A stretch of DNA of 5,432 bases from NCBI GenBank assembly GCA_020861125.1, contig JAJBSZ010000192.1, forward strand, positions 1 through 5,432, read 5' to 3'. The notes under the pieces are model-generated. The model was not told the DNA's origin, did not search any database, and worked only from the letters and a program-made list of their open reading frames with translations. This DNA comes from Planctomycetota bacterium (GTDB taxonomy: Bacteria; Planctomycetota; SZUA-567). Positions 1-5,432 of this stretch are shown here, piece after piece. The number at the start of each line of letters is the position of its first letter. Within the stretch, counting starts at the first letter, position 1. Made by a program: the position numbers and the translations under genes.

Positions 1-972
1 CCCCTGGGCGCCGTGCCGGGGGCCGTCGTGCGCGAGGCGGCGGGCGGGCGCCTCGCCACGCCGATCCGGGGGGAGATCAACCGGCGGCTGGTGGACGGCA
101 GCTACGATTGCATCGTCTCGGTGGGCCAGGTGGTGCCGCACGAGGTGGTGGGGATGGCCAACTACAACAAGAACATCTTCGTCGGCTGCGGCGGCAGCGG
201 TTTGATCAACGGCAGCCATTTCCTGGGCGCCCTCTACGGCATGGAAAACATGATGGGCCGGGACCACACCCCGGTGCACCGGGTGTTCGACTACGCCGAG
301 GAGCATTTCTGCCGGGACATCCCCCTCCTCTACGCCCTGACCGTCACCGCCCCCGACGTTTACGGCACCAACGTCCGCTCCTTCACCGTCGGCCGCGACC
401 GGGAAATGTTCTCGGCCTCCATCCGGGTGAGCCAAAAATATAACCTGAACTTCCTGGACCAGCCGCTCCGCAAGGTGGTGGCCTACCTCGACCCCGAGGA
501 GTTCCACACCACCTGGATCGGCAACAAGGCCATCTACCGCACCCGCATGGCCATCGCCGACGGCGGGGAGCTGGTGGTGATCGCCCCGGGCGTACACCGC
601 TTCGGCGAGGACCTGACCAACGACAAGCTCATCCGCAAGTACGGCTACGTCGGCCGGGAACGGGTGCTGGCGGCGGTGCGGGAAAACACCGATCTGGCCG
701 AGAACCTGAGCGTCGCGGCCCACCTCATCCACGGTTCCTCCGACGGCCGCTTCACCGTCACCTACGCCCCCGGCCACCTCAGCCGCGAGGAGACGGAGGG
801 GGTAAATTTCCGCTACCTGCCGCTGGACGAGGCCATGGCGCGGTACGACCCGGCCACCCTCCAGCCCGGCCGCAACTTCGTCAACGGCGAGGAAATCTAT
901 TTCGTGCCCAATCCGGCCCTCGGCCTCTGGGCCGACCGCCAGCGTTTCGACAGCGCCCGGCCCGGTTCCTGA
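1..972 (+). CDS. LarA-family (DUF2088) nickel-pincer 2-hydroxyacid racemase/epimerase, 5' end missing; possible D-mannonate/D-gluconate 2-epimerase
   Basis: The frame is open from base 1, so the gene starts upstream; the GTG at 13 is probably internal. The 323 residues present match the LarA family (usually about 425-440 residues), so roughly 100-130 N-terminal residues are missing. Counting from base 1, the motif VVPHEVVGMANYNK has His47 (139-141) and Lys57 (169-171), followed by His73 (217-219). The spacings of 10 and 16 residues are those of His174, Lys184 (pincer-cofactor attachment) and His200 (nickel ligand) of Lactobacillus plantarum LarA. Lys176 (526-528, in GNKAIYRTR) is the likely match for LarA Lys298. 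The counterparts of Arg75 and His108 would lie upstream. The family racemises or epimerises carbon 2 of hydroxyacids in the cytoplasm by hydride transfer; members include lactate and malate racemases and D-gluconate 2-epimerase. The sugar-acid dehydrogenases 44 bases downstream favour a hexonate substrate over lactate. The family call is firm; the substrate is inferred. Confidence 0.88.
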   Translation, partial: PLGAVPGAVVREAAGGRLATPIRGEINRRLVDGSYDCIVSVGQVVPHEVVGMANYNKNIFVGCGGSGLINGSHFLGALYGMENMMGRDHTPVHRVFDYAEEHFCRDIPLLYALTVTAPDVYGTNVRSFTVGRDREMFSASIRVSQKYNLNFLDQPLRKVVAYLDPEEFHTTWIGNKAIYRTRMAIADGGELVVIAPGVHRFGEDLTNDKLIRKYGYVGRERVLAAVRENTDLAENLSVAAHLIHGSSDGRFTVTYAPGHLSREETEGVNFRYLPLDEAMARYDPATLQPGRNFVNGEEIYFVPNPALGLWADRQRFDSARPGS

Positions 973-1016
973 CCAGCCGCGCGTGCGATCACACCACGAG
1001 AACAAAAGGGGAGACC

Positions 1017-2630
1017 ATGAAGTTGAACCAGAAGGAACTGGCCAACCGGGAAGGGTGGGCGGCAGCCGGCATCGTCCTGCCGACGTTCGATCGGGACAAG
1101 GTGGCGGCCGCCACCCGCGCGGCACCCACCTGGGTGCATTTCGGCGCCGGGAACATCTTCCGCATATTTCCGGCCGCGCTGCAGCAGAAGCTCCTGAACG
1201 ACGGGCTGGCCACCACCGGCATCATCGTCGCCGAAGGCTACGACTACGAGATCATCGATGCCGTCTTTACCCCCCACGACAACCTTGGCCTGAACGTCAC
1301 CCTCAAGGCCGACGGCACCATCGAGAAGGAGGTGCTGGGCTCCATCGTAGAAGCCCTCAAGGTGGACAGCGCCGGTCCGGACTGGCCGCGGCTTAAGGAG
1401 ATATTCCGCGCCCCGTCCTTGCAACTGGCCAGCTTCACCATCACCGAGAAGGGCTACAGCCTGGAACACGGCGGCGCTCTCCTGCCGGACGTTGCCGCCG
1501 ACTTCAAGGCCGGGCCGGCCGCGCCGCAAAGCTATATCGGAAAACTAGCGGCGCTGGTCCACGAACGGTTCCTGGCCGGCCGGCTGCCGCTGGCCCTGGT
1601 GAGCATGGACAACTGCTCCCACAACGGCGACAAGCTGGCGGCCGCCGTCCGCGCCTTCGCCGCCGCCTGGGCGGAAGCCGGGCTGGTGGACAGGGCGTTC
1701 GTCGATTACGTCGGCGGGCAGGATCCGGTGTCCTTCCCGTGGTCCATGATCGACAAGATCACCCCCCGTCCGGACGACAGCGTCAAGCAGATGCTCCTGG
1801 ACTGCGGCTTCGAGGACGTCGAGGCGACGGTGACGGCGAAAAACACCTACGTCGCCCCCTTCGTCAACGCCGAGGAGGCCCAGTACCTGGTGATCGAGGA
1901 CCGCTTCCCCAACGGCCGGCCGGCCCTGGACCGGGTCGGGGTGATCTTCACCGATCGCGCCACCGTGGACCAGGTGGAGAAGATGAAGGTCTGCACCTGC
2001 CTGAACCCGCTCCACACCGCCCTGGCGGTGTTCGGCTGCCTGCTCGGCCACACCAAGATCAGCGAGGAGATGAAGGACCCGGACCTGCGCCGGCTGGTGG
2101 AGATCATCGGCTACGAGGAGGGCCTGCCGGTGGTTGTGGACCCGGGCATCATCACCCCGAAGGCATTCATCGACGAGGTGCTGACCGTGCGCTTCCCCAA
2201 CCCGTTCGTGCCGGATACGCCGCAGCGCATCGCCATGGACACCTCGCAAAAACTGAGCATCCGCTTCGGCGAAACCATCAAGGCCTACGCCGCCGCCCAC
2301 CACCTGGAGGTGGACGGCCTCAAGCTGATCCCCCTGGTCCAGGCCGGCTGGTGCCGTTACCTCCTGGGCATCGACGACGAGGGCCGGGAATTCACCGTCT
2401 CCCCCGACCCCATGCTGGACGAGGTGCGGGCCCATCTGGCCGGGCTGCGGCCGGGCGACCCGGGACCGTTCCACGACCGGCTGCGGCCCATCCTCTCCGA
2501 CCCGCGCATCTTCGCCGTCGACCTTTACGAGGTGGGCCTGGGGGAACGGGCGGAGGGCTATTTCGCCGAACTCATGGCCGGCCCGGGCGCGGTCCGCGCC
2601 ACCCTGCACAAGTACGTGACCGGCAACTGA
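1017..2630 (+). CDS. Mannitol dehydrogenase family oxidoreductase, probable fructuronate reductase (D-mannonate 5-dehydrogenase, UxuB-like)
   Basis: This 537-residue cytoplasmic protein belongs to the polyol-specific long-chain dehydrogenases. The N-terminal Rossmann domain has the nucleotide motif GAGNIFR at residues 43-49. SMDNCSHNG (residues 202-204 end it, with Asn199) and FPWSMIDKITP (240-250) are family signatures. The catalytic block KVCTCLNPLH has Lys324, Asn330 and His333, followed by the helical C-terminal domain. It would interconvert D-fructuronate and D-mannonate with NAD(P)H. Tagaturonate reductase, mannitol and arabinitol dehydrogenases share the fold and cannot be excluded. 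The protein is longer than E. coli UxuB (about 486 residues), and Lys and Asn are one residue further apart than in Pseudomonas mannitol 2-dehydrogenase (Lys295/Asn300/His303). The ATG at 1017 is chosen because AGGGGAG lies just upstream (1007-1013) and no credible earlier start fits. The next gene begins 10 bases after the stop, which implies co-translation. The neighbouring hexonate dehydrogenase and LarA protein favour the fructuronate/mannonate role. Confidence 0.85.
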   Translation: MKLNQKELANREGWAAAGIVLPTFDRDKVAAATRAAPTWVHFGAGNIFRIFPAALQQKLLNDGLATTGIIVAEGYDYEIIDAVFTPHDNLGLNVTLKADGTIEKEVLGSIVEALKVDSAGPDWPRLKEIFRAPSLQLASFTITEKGYSLEHGGALLPDVAADFKAGPAAPQSYIGKLAALVHERFLAGRLPLALVSMDNCSHNGDKLAAAVRAFAAAWAEAGLVDRAFVDYVGGQDPVSFPWSMIDKITPRPDDSVKQMLLDCGFEDVEATVTAKNTYVAPFVNAEEAQYLVIEDRFPNGRPALDRVGVIFTDRATVDQVEKMKVCTCLNPLHTALAVFGCLLGHTKISEEMKDPDLRRLVEIIGYEEGLPVVVDPGIITPKAFIDEVLTVRFPNPFVPDTPQRIAMDTSQKLSIRFGETIKAYAAAHHLEVDGLKLIPLVQAGWCRYLLGIDDEGREFTVSPDPMLDEVRAHLAGLRPGDPGPFHDRLRPILSDPRIFAVDLYEVGLGERAEGYFAELMAGPGAVRATLHKYVTGN

Positions 2631-2640
2631 AAGGAACACC

Positions 2641-3663
2641 ATGAAAGCGATTCGTATCGAAGAGCCGGGTAAACTGGAAATCGTGGACCTGCCGAAGCCG
2701 GCGGTCACCGACCCGACGCAGGTGCTGGTCCGGGTCACCGCCGGCAGCATCTGCGGTTCCGACGTGGGCATCCTCAAGGGCACCAATTCCCTCGCCACCT
2801 ATCCCGCCATCATCGGCCACGAGTACGGCGGCTTTGTCGAGGAGGTGGGCAGCCTGGTGGAGGGGGTGAAGCCGGGCGACCTGGTGGCGGTGGATCCGGT
2901 GCGGCCCTGCGGCCACTGTTACGCCTGCGGCCACGGCCGCCAGAACGTGTGTTCCACCGTCAAGGTGACGGGTGTGCATGTACCGGGCGGCTTCGCCGAA
3001 TACGTCACCGCGCCGGGCGACCGGGTTCACCGGGTGGATCCGGCGGCCATCCCGCCGGACATGATCTCCCTGGTGGAGCCCTATTCCATCGGCGTCCAGG
3101 CCAACAGCCGGGGCCGGGTGGCCAAGGACGACACCGTGCTCGTCATCGGCGCCGGTCCGGCCGGGCTGTGCATTCTGGAGGAAGCCAAGGCACGGGGCGC
3201 CTTCGTCGTGGTGTCGGACATCGTCGACGAACGCCTCGCCTACGCCCGGGAGATCGGCGCCGACGCCACGGTGAATTCCCGATCCGAGGACATCCGCTCG
3301 GCGGTGGACCGGCTCACCGGCGGCGAAGGCATGGCGGTGGTGATCGACGCCGCCTGCACCGTGGATTCCTTCCCGCAGGCCCTGGACCTGGCCTGTCCCG
3401 CCGGCCGGGTGGTGGTCCTCGGCCTCGGCGCCGCGCCGTCCGAGGTGGCGGCGGTGGCCATCACCAAAAAAGAATTGGACGTTATCGGCAGCCGTCTCAA
3501 TAACCGCCGATTCCCCGAGGTTATCCGCACCATGGCCCGCGGCCTGTACCGACCGGACCGGCTGCGGTCCCACACCTTCCCCTTCACCGAGGCACCGGCA
3601 GCGTTCGATCTGATTCGCCAGCACCCGGAAAGCGTCCGCAAGGTGGTGCTGACCTTCGCCTGA
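2641..3663 (+). CDS. Zinc-dependent medium-chain alcohol dehydrogenase, RspB-like; probable L-gulonate (or L-galactonate) 5-dehydrogenase
   Basis: This 340-residue protein has the standard length and layout of the MDR superfamily. The N-terminal GroES-like domain carries the catalytic zinc site: Cys38 (in SICGSD), His60-Glu61 (in IIGHEYGG) and Glu146 (in LVEPYS). It also has a complete structural zinc lobe with Cys90, Cys93, Cys96 and Cys104. The Rossmann domain has GAGPAG at 170-175, and Asp193 (in VVSDIVDERL) ends strand beta2, which favours NAD over NADP. Overall it resembles E. coli RspB and L-gulonate/L-galactonate 5-dehydrogenases, for example in VDPVRPCGHCYAC, VIDAAC and SRLNNRRFP. These enzymes oxidise C5 of an L-hexonate to a 5-keto acid, which for L-gulonate is D-fructuronate, the substrate of the upstream gene's product. 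The start is set by AAGGA at 2631-2635, five bases ahead of the ATG. Other polyols such as sorbitol or threonine-type substrates are possible but less likely given the context. All metal ligands are present, so it should be active. Confidence 0.87.
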   Translation: MKAIRIEEPGKLEIVDLPKPAVTDPTQVLVRVTAGSICGSDVGILKGTNSLATYPAIIGHEYGGFVEEVGSLVEGVKPGDLVAVDPVRPCGHCYACGHGRQNVCSTVKVTGVHVPGGFAEYVTAPGDRVHRVDPAAIPPDMISLVEPYSIGVQANSRGRVAKDDTVLVIGAGPAGLCILEEAKARGAFVVVSDIVDERLAYAREIGADATVNSRSEDIRSAVDRLTGGEGMAVVIDAACTVDSFPQALDLACPAGRVVVLGLGAAPSEVAAVAITKKELDVIGSRLNNRRFPEVIRTMARGLYRPDRLRSHTFPFTEAPAAFDLIRQHPESVRKVVLTFA

Positions 3664-3719
3664 GATATCCCGTTTGCAAGCGTGCAGCGCAATTTTTCTG
3701 GCCATACAAGGAGAGACGA

Positions 3720-4703
3720 ATGAAGCGCATCATCGCGTTGGTTCTGGGTCTGGTCCTGATCGCCGGCACCGTCGCCCGGGCGGGCGAACGGAACGTCACC
3801 CTCAAGCTGTCCAACGTCACGTCGCAATCGGCCATCGACGCCGGCGTGGTGTTCAAGAAGATCGCCGAAGAGGCCAGCGGCGGCAGCCTGACCATCAACC
3901 TCTTCGACAACAACCAGCTGGGCGACGACCGGGTGGTCATCGAAGGCACCATCTTCGGTGATATCGACATCGCCGTCTCCTCCACCAGCCCCATGGCCAC
4001 CATGTTCTCCGATTTCTACGTCTTCGACGCGCCCTACCTGTTCCTCACCACCGAACACGCCTACGCCGGGCTGGACGGCGAGGCGGGGCAGAAGATCCTG
4101 GCCGGCATGGAAGGCAAGGGCCTCAAGGGTCTCGCCTTCTGGGAAAACGGTTTCCGCAACTTCACCAACAGCAAGCTCCCGGTCCGGCTGCCGCCCGACG
4201 TGGCGGGGATGAAAATCCGCACCATGGAAAATGAGATCCACCTGGCCGCCTGGCGGGCCCTGGGCGCAAACCCCACCCCCATGGCCTTCACGGAGCTCTT
4301 CACCGCCCTGCAGCAGGGCACCGTCGACGGCGAGGAAAATCCCCTCGGCATCATCGACGGCAACAAGTTCCAGGAGGTGCAGGAATACCTCTCCATGACC
4401 CAGCACGTCTACACCCCCTACATCGTCTGCATGAACCTGGACAAGTACAATTCCCTGTCCGACACCCAGAAGGCCGCCATCGACAAGGCCGCCCGCGAAT
4501 CCACCACCTGGCAGCGCGACCGGTCACAGGAACTGGAGAAGGAGATCAAGGTGCGCTTCGCCGAGGTGGGCACGGTCATCGACCTGGACGACAGCGACAA
4601 GGAGGCCTGGCAGAAGGTCATCGTCGACGCGAAGATCTTCGATCTGGTCAAGGAAAAGATGGACAATCCCGACTACCTCGACATCATGCTCCAGAGCAAA
4701 TAA
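3720..4703 (+). CDS. dctP: TRAP transporter periplasmic solute-binding protein, DctP family; likely sugar-acid binding
   Basis: This 327-residue protein is the usual length for a DctP-type TRAP receptor. It starts with a Sec signal peptide: basic MKR, a hydrophobic stretch at residues 4-18, then VARA with likely cleavage after Ala21. There is no lipobox cysteine, so the mature protein should be free in the periplasm. Family features follow: LKLSNVTSQSA, the QLGDDRVVIEGTIFGDIDIA segment, NGFRNFTNSK with Arg146, GMKIRTMEN with Arg167, and NPTPMAFTELFTALQQGTVDGEENP with Asn184. Arg146, Arg167 and Asn184 fall where sialate and C4-dicarboxylate receptors contact the ligand carboxylate, so an organic or sugar acid is expected. 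It would deliver the ligand to the DctQ-DctM membrane pair encoded next, driven by an ion gradient. The start follows AAGGAG at 3708-3713. The coupling to hexonate enzymes suggests a hexonate or hexuronate ligand (inference). The symbol is a family label and does not claim dicarboxylate transport. Confidence 0.92.
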   Translation: MKRIIALVLGLVLIAGTVARAGERNVTLKLSNVTSQSAIDAGVVFKKIAEEASGGSLTINLFDNNQLGDDRVVIEGTIFGDIDIAVSSTSPMATMFSDFYVFDAPYLFLTTEHAYAGLDGEAGQKILAGMEGKGLKGLAFWENGFRNFTNSKLPVRLPPDVAGMKIRTMENEIHLAAWRALGANPTPMAFTELFTALQQGTVDGEENPLGIIDGNKFQEVQEYLSMTQHVYTPYIVCMNLDKYNSLSDTQKAAIDKAARESTTWQRDRSQELEKEIKVRFAEVGTVIDLDDSDKEAWQKVIVDAKIFDLVKEKMDNPDYLDIMLQSK

Positions 4704-4731
4704 CCGGGCTCGGGGGCTTGGCGATACCACC

Positions 4732-4764
4732 GGGCGGAGGAGCCGTTTTCCTCCGCCCATTTTT
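4732..4764 (+). terminator. Terminator-like hairpin between dctP and dctQ (attenuator or mRNA-stabilising element)
   Basis: A perfect 10-base-pair, very GC-rich stem is formed by GGGCGGAGGA (4732-4741) and TCCTCCGCCC (4749-4758), around a 7-base loop. It is followed by one A and five Ts (4760-4764). This is the layout of a Rho-independent terminator. It lies 28 bases after the dctP stop and ahead of the dctQ ribosome site, inside an otherwise continuous operon. Partial termination, or protection of the upstream 3' end, would let the periplasmic receptor be made in excess of the membrane subunits, as is common for binding-protein-dependent transporters. The T tract is short, so read-through is expected. 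The structure is seen directly; the function is inferred. Confidence 0.72.
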
Positions 4765-4783
4765 GCCATCCATGGAGGAGCCG
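4736..4783 (+). repeat. Direct repeat of a 10-base sequence containing the dctQ Shine-Dalgarno
   Basis: The sequence GGAGGAGCCG occurs exactly at 4736-4745 and again at 4774-4783, 38 bases apart. The first copy overlaps the left arm and loop start of the terminator-like hairpin. The second copy contains the dctQ ribosome-binding site. The right arm of the hairpin (TCCTCC, 4749-4754) is therefore complementary to both copies and could pair with either, though the upstream pairing is longer (10 versus about 6 base pairs). Confidence 0.7.
4774..4780 (+). promoter_or_regulatory. Ribosome-binding site of dctQ
   Basis: GGAGGAG ends seven bases before the ATG at 4788, a near-ideal Shine-Dalgarno. 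A second GGAG at 4784-4787 directly abuts the ATG and is too close to serve. This site fixes the dctQ start at 4788. An out-of-frame ATG overlaps just before the site (4772-4774) and has no use for it. Confidence 0.75.
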
Positions 4784-4787
4784 GAGG

Positions 4788-5288
4788 ATGAAGCTACTCA
4801 AATTCCTCGACGACAAGCTGGAGATGACCATCTGCATCGTCCTCATGTCGTCCATGTCTGTCCTGCTGGCGGTGCAGGTTTTTTTCCGCTATATCCTGAA
4901 AAACTCCCTTTCCTGGTCGGAGGAATTGGCCCGGTACATCTTCATCTGGCTGATTTACCTGGGCATCAGCTACGGCGCCAAGATTATGAAGCATATCCGC
5001 ATCGACGCGGCGCTGGGGTTGTTCCCGGCCCGCCTCCGGCCGCTGGTGGCCCTGATCGGGGACGTCATCTTCCTTGGCTTCGCCCTCTACATCGCCTACT
5101 CCGGCTGGAACATGGTCCAGCGCCAGATGCGGCTGGGCCAGACTTCACCCGCCATGGGCATCCCCATGTGGCTGGTCTATGCTGCGCCGATGGTGGGCTT
5201 CGGTCTCACCGCCATCCGCCAGGTGCAAACCATCGTCTACCGGGTGCGGGAGTACCGCCGGGAACGGGGAGGGCCGGTCCATGGTTAG
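4788..5288 (+). CDS. dctQ: TRAP transporter small membrane subunit, DctQ family
   Basis: This 166-residue inner-membrane protein has four predicted transmembrane helices, at about residues 14-33, 48-65, 86-107 and 125-143. It carries the family core in order: VFFRYILKNSLSWSEELARY (31-50) with Trp43, Glu45, Glu46 and Arg49, then FIWLIYLGISYG, then KHIRID (68-73). Near the end it has SPAMGIPMW, which opens the last helix, and a basic C-terminal tail (REYRRER). DctQ subunits associate with the large DctM subunit and are needed for TRAP uptake, though their mechanistic part is less well understood. The length fits the family (about 150-190). The coding region overlaps the next start by 8 bases, which indicates translational coupling to dctM. 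A run of seven Ts at 4879-4885 lies in the Val31-Phe33 codons; the frame is intact across it. Confidence 0.92.
   Translation: MKLLKFLDDKLEMTICIVLMSSMSVLLAVQVFFRYILKNSLSWSEELARYIFIWLIYLGISYGAKIMKHIRIDAALGLFPARLRPLVALIGDVIFLGFALYIAYSGWNMVQRQMRLGQTSPAMGIPMWLVYAAPMVGFGLTAIRQVQTIVYRVREYRRERGGPVHG
5266..5273 (+). promoter_or_regulatory. Ribosome-binding site of dctM inside the dctQ coding end
   Basis: GGGGAGGG ends seven bases before the ATG at 5281 and lies within the last codons of dctQ. It supports ATG 5281 as the dctM start and allows new initiation in addition to coupling with the dctQ stop at 5286-5288. Confidence 0.6.
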
Positions 5289-5432
5289 TGCCGTCCTTTT
5301 TCTTTCCCTGTTCGCCTTCCTGATCCTCAACGTGCCGGTGGGCATCGCCATCGGCATGTCGTCCCTCATGGCCATCGTCGCCGGCGAGTCCCTATCCACC
5401 GGATACGTCTATCAGTATCTCATCTCCGGCTG
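5281..5432 (+). CDS. dctM: TRAP transporter large membrane subunit, DctM family, 3' end missing
   Basis: Only the first 50 codons lie in the window; the frame stays open to the last base, and the family's usual length is about 425-430 residues. The visible part begins MVSAVLFLSLFAFLILNVPV, a hydrophobic first helix, and continues with GIAIGMSSLMAIVAGE. The NVPVGIAIG stretch is characteristic of DctM (DctM-like / ion transporter superfamily) N-termini. DctM forms the ion-coupled permease that carries the receptor-delivered solute across the inner membrane, and it would complete the dctP-dctQ transporter encoded just upstream. Its ATG lies within the last codons of dctQ with an 8-base overlap, so translation is probably coupled. 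The call rests on a short fragment plus very strong context. Confidence 0.88.
   Translation, partial: MVSAVLFLSLFAFLILNVPVGIAIGMSSLMAIVAGESLSTGYVYQYLISG

Noticed and set aside
973..1016. Possible promoter in the gap between the first two genes
   Set aside because: No convincing -35/-10 pair is visible in the 44 bases, which hold mainly the ribosome site of the next gene.
897..1529. Minus-strand open frame of 210 codons over the first intergenic gap
   Set aside because: It has no motif and overlaps the end of the LarA-type gene and the Rossmann domain of the next gene; a GC-rich shadow.
1545..2798. Long open frame on the minus strand (417 codons) opposite the UxuB-like gene
   Set aside because: It is composed of Gly, Ala, Val, His, Asp and Gln-rich low-information sequence typical of the antisense of GC-rich genes. 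It runs past the boundary between two well-recognised + strand genes and shows no family motif.
3674..3697. Possible terminator after the zinc dehydrogenase (TTGC ... GCAA followed by Ts)
   Set aside because: Only four base pairs close a long unpaired interior, too weak for an intrinsic terminator.
2572..3705. Long minus-strand open frame (377 codons) opposite the zinc dehydrogenase
   Set aside because: It is the shadow of a gene with all zinc and nucleotide motifs on the + strand; the antisense product has no recognisable domain.
3240..4406. Minus-strand open frame (388 codons) spanning the dehydrogenase end and the TRAP receptor
   Set aside because: It crosses two clear + strand genes and an intergenic gap, and its composition is that of an antisense shadow.
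4879..4885. Seven consecutive Ts inside dctQ as a possible slippage or phase-variation tract
   Set aside because: The tract is short, the frame is intact, and conserved TRAP residues continue on both sides; no sign of a programmed frameshift.
4718..5323. Plus-strand open frame of 201 codons overlapping dctQ
   Set aside because: It is out of frame with the four-helix DctQ protein, is Pro/Gly/Arg-rich, has no ribosome site at its start, and runs through the dctP-dctQ hairpin.

Overview
The window is a GC-rich stretch with third codon positions mostly G or C. It is densely packed with genes, all on the + strand, and each downstream gene has a clear purine-rich Shine-Dalgarno. Codon style, ribosome sites and gene content suggest a free-living Gram-negative proteobacterium; a delta-type or gamma-type lineage is a guess. 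The window has no rRNA, tRNA, CRISPR array, insertion sequence or phage gene, and it cuts a gene at each end.

Layout: (1) 1-972, the C-terminal three quarters of a LarA-family (DUF2088) nickel-pincer 2-hydroxyacid racemase/epimerase. (2) 1017-2630, a long-chain polyol dehydrogenase of the mannitol dehydrogenase / fructuronate reductase (UxuB) type. (3) 2641-3663, a zinc-dependent medium-chain dehydrogenase close to RspB / L-gulonate (or L-galactonate) 5-dehydrogenase. (4) 3720-4703, a periplasmic DctP-type TRAP solute-binding protein. (5) 4788-5288, the small TRAP membrane subunit (DctQ). (6) 5281-5432, the first 50 codons of the large TRAP membrane subunit (DctM). Gaps are 44, 10, 56 and 84 bases, and the last pair overlaps by 8, so this looks like one operon. 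The 84-base dctP-dctQ gap holds a strong terminator-like hairpin.

How the genes may work together (inference): the TRAP system imports a sugar acid. The RspB-like enzyme oxidises an L-hexonate such as L-gulonate at C5 to D-fructuronate, and the UxuB-like enzyme reduces this to D-mannonate. Together they would make a redox-neutral C5 epimerisation. The LarA-type enzyme could then epimerise C2, turning D-mannonate into D-gluconate. That would be a route from an L-hexonate to gluconate by two epimerisations, without needing mannonate dehydratase. The families are clear; the exact substrates are not proven by sequence. The most interesting points are this combination of enzymes and the hairpin / repeated Shine-Dalgarno arrangement ahead of dctQ.
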